Source of the DNA: Fibrobacterota bacterium
Lineage (GTDB): Bacteria > Fibrobacterota > Fibrobacteria > UBA11236
Length of the DNA: 63,408 bases
Assembly: GCA_947466585.1 (NCBI GenBank)
Contig: CANIEU010000013.1
Coordinates: 1 to 63,408 of the forward strand
Direction: 5' to 3'
In this document: piece after piece, positions 59,666 to 63,408 of the stretch
How the letters are laid out: every line of letters starts with the position of its first letter
Numbering within the stretch: position 1 is the stretch's first letter
Notes under the pieces: model-generated
Told to the model about the DNA's origin: nothing
Seen by the model: only the letters and a program-made list of their open reading frames with translations
The model's database searches: none
Translations under genes and position numbers: made by a program

Positions 59666-60655
59666 GTGAAAATATGGGTCGTGGGCGGGGCCGGATACAT
59701 CGGTTCCCATGTCTGCAAGGCGTTGCTCCAAGCGGGGCACGTGCCCGTCGTTTTCGACAACCTTTCCACCGGTTCGCGCGCCAACATTTTGCCCGGATCG
59801 ACGCTCCAAGTAGGCGATATTCTGGATCGAGACGCCCTGCGGGCTGCCGCCTCCGGCCAAGGCTTCGACGGCGTCATCCACCTTGCCGCACTTAAGGCGG
59901 CGGGGGAGAGCATGACCGACCCCGAGACCTACAGCCGGGTCAATATTACCGGGTCCCTCAATTTATTGGAAGCGGTCGTGGAGGCGAAGATTCCGACGCT
60001 GGTGTTTTCCTCCACCGCCGCTGTGTACGGCGCTCCACAATATCTTCCACTCGACGAAGCGCACCCCACCCGTCCCGAGAACTATTACGGTCACACCAAG
60101 CTCGCCATCGAGGGTTTCCTCGATTGGTACGGACGCCTTAAAGGTTTGCGGCATGTGGCTTTGCGCTACTTCAACGCCGCCGGCTACGATCCTGCGGGCG
60201 AGTTGACCGGTCTGGAACAAAACCCGGCCAACCTGCTTCCGGTGGTGATGGAAACCGCGATGGGTTGGCGCAAAGGGATGCAGGTGTTCGGGGACGACTA
60301 CGCGACCCCCGACGGAAGCTGCGTGCGGGACTACATCCATGTCAGCGACCTGGCCGCCGCGCACGTGGCCGCGTTCGAACATTTGCAACGCGGCGGAGAA
60401 AACCTCACCGTCAATCTGGGCACCGGCGCGGGCGTGACGGTTCTCGAAATGATCCGCCGAGCGCGCGAAATTACCGGGCGGGAAATTCCGTACTCGGTGG
60501 TGGCGCGGCGCGCGGGAGACCCTGCCACGGTGTTGGCCTCGTCGGAGCAAGCCGAAAAAATTCTTGGATGGAAAGCGCAACACAGCGATCTCGATACATT
60601 GCTGAAAACCACATGGACTGCATACGAGAAAAACGCAACGACGCGTCCGCTGTAA
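59666..60655 (+). CDS. galE: UDP-glucose 4-epimerase
   Basis: 329 residues, short-chain dehydrogenase superfamily, interconverts UDP-glucose and UDP-galactose. The NAD site is VVGGAGYIGSHVCKALL, the catalytic pair is Tyr141 and Lys145 (YYGHTK), and VFSSTAAVYG and LRYFNAAGYDPAGELTG are diagnostic. GTG 59666 follows a GGGGG ribosome binding site. It is the first gene of a run through ddl, tsaB and rimI. Confidence 0.92.
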   Translation: MKIWVVGGAGYIGSHVCKALLQAGHVPVVFDNLSTGSRANILPGSTLQVGDILDRDALRAAASGQGFDGVIHLAALKAAGESMTDPETYSRVNITGSLNLLEAVVEAKIPTLVFSSTAAVYGAPQYLPLDEAHPTRPENYYGHTKLAIEGFLDWYGRLKGLRHVALRYFNAAGYDPAGELTGLEQNPANLLPVVMETAMGWRKGMQVFGDDYATPDGSCVRDYIHVSDLAAAHVAAFEHLQRGGENLTVNLGTGAGVTVLEMIRRAREITGREIPYSVVARRAGDPATVLASSEQAEKILGWKAQHSDLDTLLKTTWTAYEKNATTRPL

Positions 60656-60669
60656 GCTAATTTTCCCCC

Positions 60670-60879
60670 ATGCCCCGATACGCCATTTCTTTCGTCACCG
60701 CGAAACCCGCGCTCATCCACCAGTTTGTGGAAATGGATTCGCGCGAGACCGCGCTGCGCGCCTTTTTTCGGGACTACGCCGTCTCGCACGGATACACCGA
60801 CGATACCGAAGGGTACGCCTACTTTCTGGAGGATTTTAATAATCCCGAGGAACCGATGGGCAGTATTCTCGAGGTTTGA
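60670..60879 (+). CDS. Small protein of unknown function
   Basis: 69 residues: starts MPRYAISFVTAKPALIHQFV and ends MGSILEV. It is acidic in its second half (TDDTEGYAYFLEDFNNPEEP). I do not recognise a family. Position is 14 bp after galE with ddl starting 2 bp after its stop, so it is likely translated within that operon. Confidence 0.6.
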   Translation: MPRYAISFVTAKPALIHQFVEMDSRETALRAFFRDYAVSHGYTDDTEGYAYFLEDFNNPEEPMGSILEV

Positions 60880-60881
60880 TC

Positions 60882-61967
60882 GTGGCATCAGCCGAACTCC
60901 GCATTGCGGTTTTGATGGGAGGCATTTCTCCCGAACATCCGGTTTCTCTGGCCTCTGGTTGCGGAATCCTCTCGCAACTCGACCCGCAGCGCTTCCGCGG
61001 ATTTCCGGTTTTGATATCATGCGAGAACGTGTGGATCTGGCCCACGAATCCCGCACTGTTTCCCAAAGAAATGACGGTGGCGCAGGCCGAAGCCTGGTTG
61101 CAGCACCCGCCGGAGGGTTGGGCCCGCGCACGCTTCGACGCGCGCTCCGATAAAACCGGTGAACCGGGATCAATGTTGCTCTTTCCGCAAGCGGACGTTT
61201 TCTTTCTCGCGCTGCACGGTGTGGGTGGGGAAGATGGCACCTTGCAAACATTTCTGGAAGCTGCGGGGCAAACGTTTACGGGTAGCGGAAGTGCGGGTTC
61301 GAAAACCGCGATGGATAAAATCCTGTCGAAGGAAAAATACCGGGAGCAAGGAATTCCCACTGCGCCCTGGATCGTGATCGCACAGGACGATCCGGTTTCC
61401 TTCGCCGCTGACTGCGTCGAGAAGGAATTGGGGTTGCCCGCGGTGGTCAAACATCCCACGGGCGGCTCCAGTATCGGCGTCGCCGTCGTGAAGACCCGTG
61501 CGGAGTTGGAAGCGGCACTTGTCGAAATCGGGGCCGACACCGAACGCATCCTTGTGGAGGCCTTCATTCCCGGCCGTGAGGCCACCTGCGGGGTTCTCGA
61601 AGGCTACCGGACAGCGCTGCCTCCCACCGAGATCCGACCTAAAAAAGACGCCTTCTTTTCCTTTGAAGAGAAATACAAGCAGGATGGTGCCGAAGAAATC
61701 ACGCCCGCCGCCTTTCCTGCGGAAGTGAATGCGGAGATGCAACGCTTGGCGGCCAAGGCGCACGCAGCGCTCGGCTTGTCGGCCTACAGCCGCACCGATT
61801 TTATTTGGACCGGCCACGCACTCAATGCGCTGGAGACCAACAATCTGCCGGGTTTTACGCCGAAATCGATTCTGCCGCAACAGGCCGCGTGCATCGGTTT
61901 GTCGTATCGGGATCTCGTGACGCAAATCATCGAACGTGCTCTGGCGCGTTCCCAAAATCAGGACTGA
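60882..61967 (+). CDS. ddl: D-alanine--D-alanine ligase
   Basis: 361 residues, ATP-grasp enzyme that makes D-Ala-D-Ala for peptidoglycan. IAVLMGGISPEHPVSLASG opens the protein. FLALHGVGGEDGTLQTFLEA, TGSGSAGSKTAMDKILSKEK and AVVKHPTGGSSIGVAVV mark the central domain. The C-terminal region with YSRTDFIWTGHALNALETNN matches the metal-binding site. GTG 60882 is chosen because GAGG lies 7 nt upstream. TTG 60876, overlapping the previous stop, is also possible. Confidence 0.92.
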   Translation: MASAELRIAVLMGGISPEHPVSLASGCGILSQLDPQRFRGFPVLISCENVWIWPTNPALFPKEMTVAQAEAWLQHPPEGWARARFDARSDKTGEPGSMLLFPQADVFFLALHGVGGEDGTLQTFLEAAGQTFTGSGSAGSKTAMDKILSKEKYREQGIPTAPWIVIAQDDPVSFAADCVEKELGLPAVVKHPTGGSSIGVAVVKTRAELEAALVEIGADTERILVEAFIPGREATCGVLEGYRTALPPTEIRPKKDAFFSFEEKYKQDGAEEITPAAFPAEVNAEMQRLAAKAHAALGLSAYSRTDFIWTGHALNALETNNLPGFTPKSILPQQAACIGLSYRDLVTQIIERALARSQNQD

Positions 61968-61968
61968 C

Positions 61969-62649
61969 TTGAAACAGGTCGGCATGGTTCTCGATTTGTC
62001 GCACGCGGGTTTCGCCGCCGTGCTGGATGCCGACGGCGCACAGGTGCTGGCACAGTCCGCTCGTCCTGCCGGCACGCGTCACGATGATGTGGCCGATTGG
62101 ACGGAATCCTTATTGCGCGAAACCGGCGCGGGCTTTGCAGACCTCGCCTGGATCGCCGTGGGGGTGGGCCCGGGTAGTTTTACAGGGATCCGCATCGCGA
62201 TGGCATTTGTTCAAGGAATTTCGCTTCCCTCCGCAATTCCGTTGCATGGCTTTACCAGCTTCGAGGCGCTGCATCTTTCATTCGACCGTTCTGCGGGCGC
62301 ATCCGGAACGGGTGACTCGATCGCAGTGGTTCCGGCCAACGCGGGGCGCTTCTACGTGTCGCGCGGGCTCGAAGACTCCGGCGCGCTGATTGCCGGGGAA
62401 GATCTCGCCGCGCTGACAGATGCCGGGGTTACCGTCGTCGCGCCGGAATCCACACCGGCTTTGCTGGAGCGCTGCGCGGGCTTCGCTTCGATCTGGACCC
62501 CGGGTGAAAATTGGGATGCGGTGGCCCTGGCGCAACGCGCGCGTGCGTCGGGTCGTGATGCGCAACGTCCTTTATATTTGCAACTCTCCGCTGCCGAAGA
62601 AAAATTCGGGGCGGCCACTCATTCTTCTTTCGAGCCGGGCCAACCATGA
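61969..62649 (+). CDS. tsaB: tRNA threonylcarbamoyladenosine biosynthesis protein TsaB
   Basis: 226 residues, ASKHA fold. VGMVLDLSHAGFAAVLD opens the protein. AVGVGPGSFTGIRIAMAFVQ is the family signature, and VVPANAGRFYVSRGL follows. TsaB is the non-catalytic partner of TsaD in making t6A37 in ANN-reading tRNAs. TTG 61969 is preferred since it places the first beta strand as in other TsaB proteins; ATG 61984 would cut into it. It overlaps rimI by 4 nt. Confidence 0.87.
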   Translation: MKQVGMVLDLSHAGFAAVLDADGAQVLAQSARPAGTRHDDVADWTESLLRETGAGFADLAWIAVGVGPGSFTGIRIAMAFVQGISLPSAIPLHGFTSFEALHLSFDRSAGASGTGDSIAVVPANAGRFYVSRGLEDSGALIAGEDLAALTDAGVTVVAPESTPALLERCAGFASIWTPGENWDAVALAQRARASGRDAQRPLYLQLSAAEEKFGAATHSSFEPGQP

Positions 62650-63161
62650 AGATGATATTTCCCGGGTTTGAATCGCCAGAGTCTGCCGCTCCGGCGCCTG
62701 CATGGGGCGGTACGCTGCGCTCGATTGCGGCGCGCGATCTCGATGCGGTGGCCGCGCTCGAAGTGTTGTGCAACACGCAGCCGTGGTCCCGCGAGGCCCT
62801 GAAAACCTGCGTGGCGACCGAGGGCCGGATCGCGAATGTGGCCGAACGTGAGGGAAAGGTGATCGGCTATGCCGTCGCCAGTAATGTGGCCGACGAAGGC
62901 GAAATCCTGATTCTCGGGATCCATCCCGACGCCCGCCGCCAAGGTGCCGGTCGGGCCCTGTTGACGGGTGTTTTGGCCGATCTGGCCCAGGCTGGTGCGT
63001 CTTCCGTCTTCCTCGAAGTTCGCTACCGCAATGCGGCCGCCATCGCGCTTTACAACGCACTGGGCTTCGGAGAAGCAGGGGTCCGCAAGGGCTATTATGC
63101 CGATACGGGCGAAGATGCCGTGCTGATGCACGTTTTTCTGAACCGGGGAAAGAAGGCTTAG
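62646..63161 (+). CDS. rimI: Ribosomal protein alanine N-acetyltransferase-like (RimI) GNAT protein
   Basis: 171 residues. A GNAT domain follows a 20-residue leader. The acetyl-CoA loop is [15 protein letters not shown], preceded by [11 protein letters not shown]. The C-terminal [35 protein letters not shown] is typical of RimI. The neighbouring tsaB fits the common tsaB-rimI pair. The target may be S18 or another N-terminus. Confidence 0.88.
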   Translation: MKMIFPGFESPESAAPAPAWGGTLRSIAARDLDAVAALEVLCNTQPWSREALKTCVATEGRIANVAEREGKVIGYAVASNVADEGEILILGIHPDARRQGAGRALLTGVLADLAQAGASSVFLEVRYRNAAAIALYNALGFGEAGVRKGYYADTGEDAVLMHVFLNRGKKA

Positions 63162-63208
63162 TCCGGCGGCACGGCCCCTGGACGGAAGTCCTACTATCTT
63201 TCCCCTCC

Positions 63209-63408
63209 ATGACACAAGCCATCCTCACTACCCGTCACGGCGACATCACCATCGAATTCCTCCCCGAGGTCGCCCCCAACCACGTCCAGAACTTCCTCGA
63301 CCTCGCGCGCGCAGGGTTCTACGACAACACCAAATTCCATCGCGTCATTCCTGGATTCATGATCCAGGGCGGTGACCCGAACAGCAAGCAGGACGACCGC
63401 CGCCTCCA
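63209..63408 (+). CDS. Peptidyl-prolyl cis-trans isomerase (cyclophilin type), N-terminal part
   Basis: The frame begins [20 protein letters not shown] and continues [37 protein letters not shown] before the window ends. This is the cyclophilin fold with catalytic Arg in [15 protein letters not shown]. No signal peptide is seen, so it is cytosolic. The rest of the gene lies beyond the window. Confidence 0.9.
   Translation, partial: MTQAILTTRHGDITIEFLPEVAPNHVQNFLDLARAGFYDNTKFHRVIPGFMIQGGDPNSKQDDRRL

Overview
The window is a dense stretch of bacterial chromosome of high GC content, with about 60 protein genes, one tRNA gene, and no rRNA, phage, insertion sequence or CRISPR array that I can recognise. 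The gene content points to a Gram-negative, aerobically respiring member of the FCB group, perhaps Fibrobacterota or a relative. The evidence is a type IX secretion (Por-type) C-terminal sorting domain, an alternative complex III (ACIII) plus caa3-oxidase locus, LpxH and MlaE outer-membrane functions, a DUF4159/DUF4175 gene pair, and tightly overlapping operons with frequent ATGA junctions. The phylum is an inference; no rRNA is present to settle it.

Layout. 1-4,720: nitroreductase, GDT1-type transporter, TspO, a broken PAS / ice-binding-protein chimera, a frameshifted lipoprotein, and MarC. 4,876-8,784: parE-parC (topoisomerase IV). 9,119-12,859: TMEM175-type channel, SIMPL-domain protein, acylphosphatase, gpsA and a HAD phosphatase. 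12,973-23,830: lytic transglycosylase, DUF4159, giant DUF4175-like protein, MlaE permease and GlnD. 23,864-28,817: a strongly promoted 28-residue Lys/Ala-rich peptide; then, on the minus strand, panD, an exported protein, a LytR_C-type lipoprotein, an RsfS fused to a long Lys/Ala tail, and argS. 28,866-33,466: tRNA-Leu, SPOR protein, LapA-like protein, MiaB, a HAD phosphatase and an unknown membrane protein. 33,602-46,117: one long minus-strand respiratory locus actA-B-C-D-E-F, a small membrane protein, SCO, then oxidase subunits II-I-III-IV. The heme O synthase ctaB lies just upstream at 46,648. 47,710-63,408: peroxiredoxin, glycogen phosphorylase, a long PRPP synthetase, LpxH, a thin ferredoxin, small enzymes, a pseudouridine synthase, a thioredoxin-fold protein, GalE, Ddl, TsaB, RimI and the start of a cyclophilin.

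Main novel signal. At nine gene ends (A 897, B 3345, C 9713, D 10598, E 11090, G 15220, H 29034, I 33604, K 54117) the stop codon is the first triplet of a short degenerate tandem array. Unit length is constant within an array but differs between arrays (7, 8, 9, 10, 11 or 13 bp). Most units begin again with TAA, TAG or TGA, or a one-base variant. Because most unit lengths are not multiples of three, the reiterated stops fall in all reading frames. At three loci an inverted copy of the array lies 40-110 nt downstream, so the transcript could form a long hairpin. At 15,220-15,386 the arms are a perfect 28-nt inverted repeat, and the distal arm has become the core of the next gene's signal peptide.

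Other points of interest: Fur/PerR-type 7-1-7 palindromes upstream of both the peroxiredoxin gene and the ACIII operon; a 37-codon tautomerase that keeps only its N- and C-termini; and a promoter with an A-tract ahead of a roughly 350-nt leader and a tiny histone-H1-like peptide.
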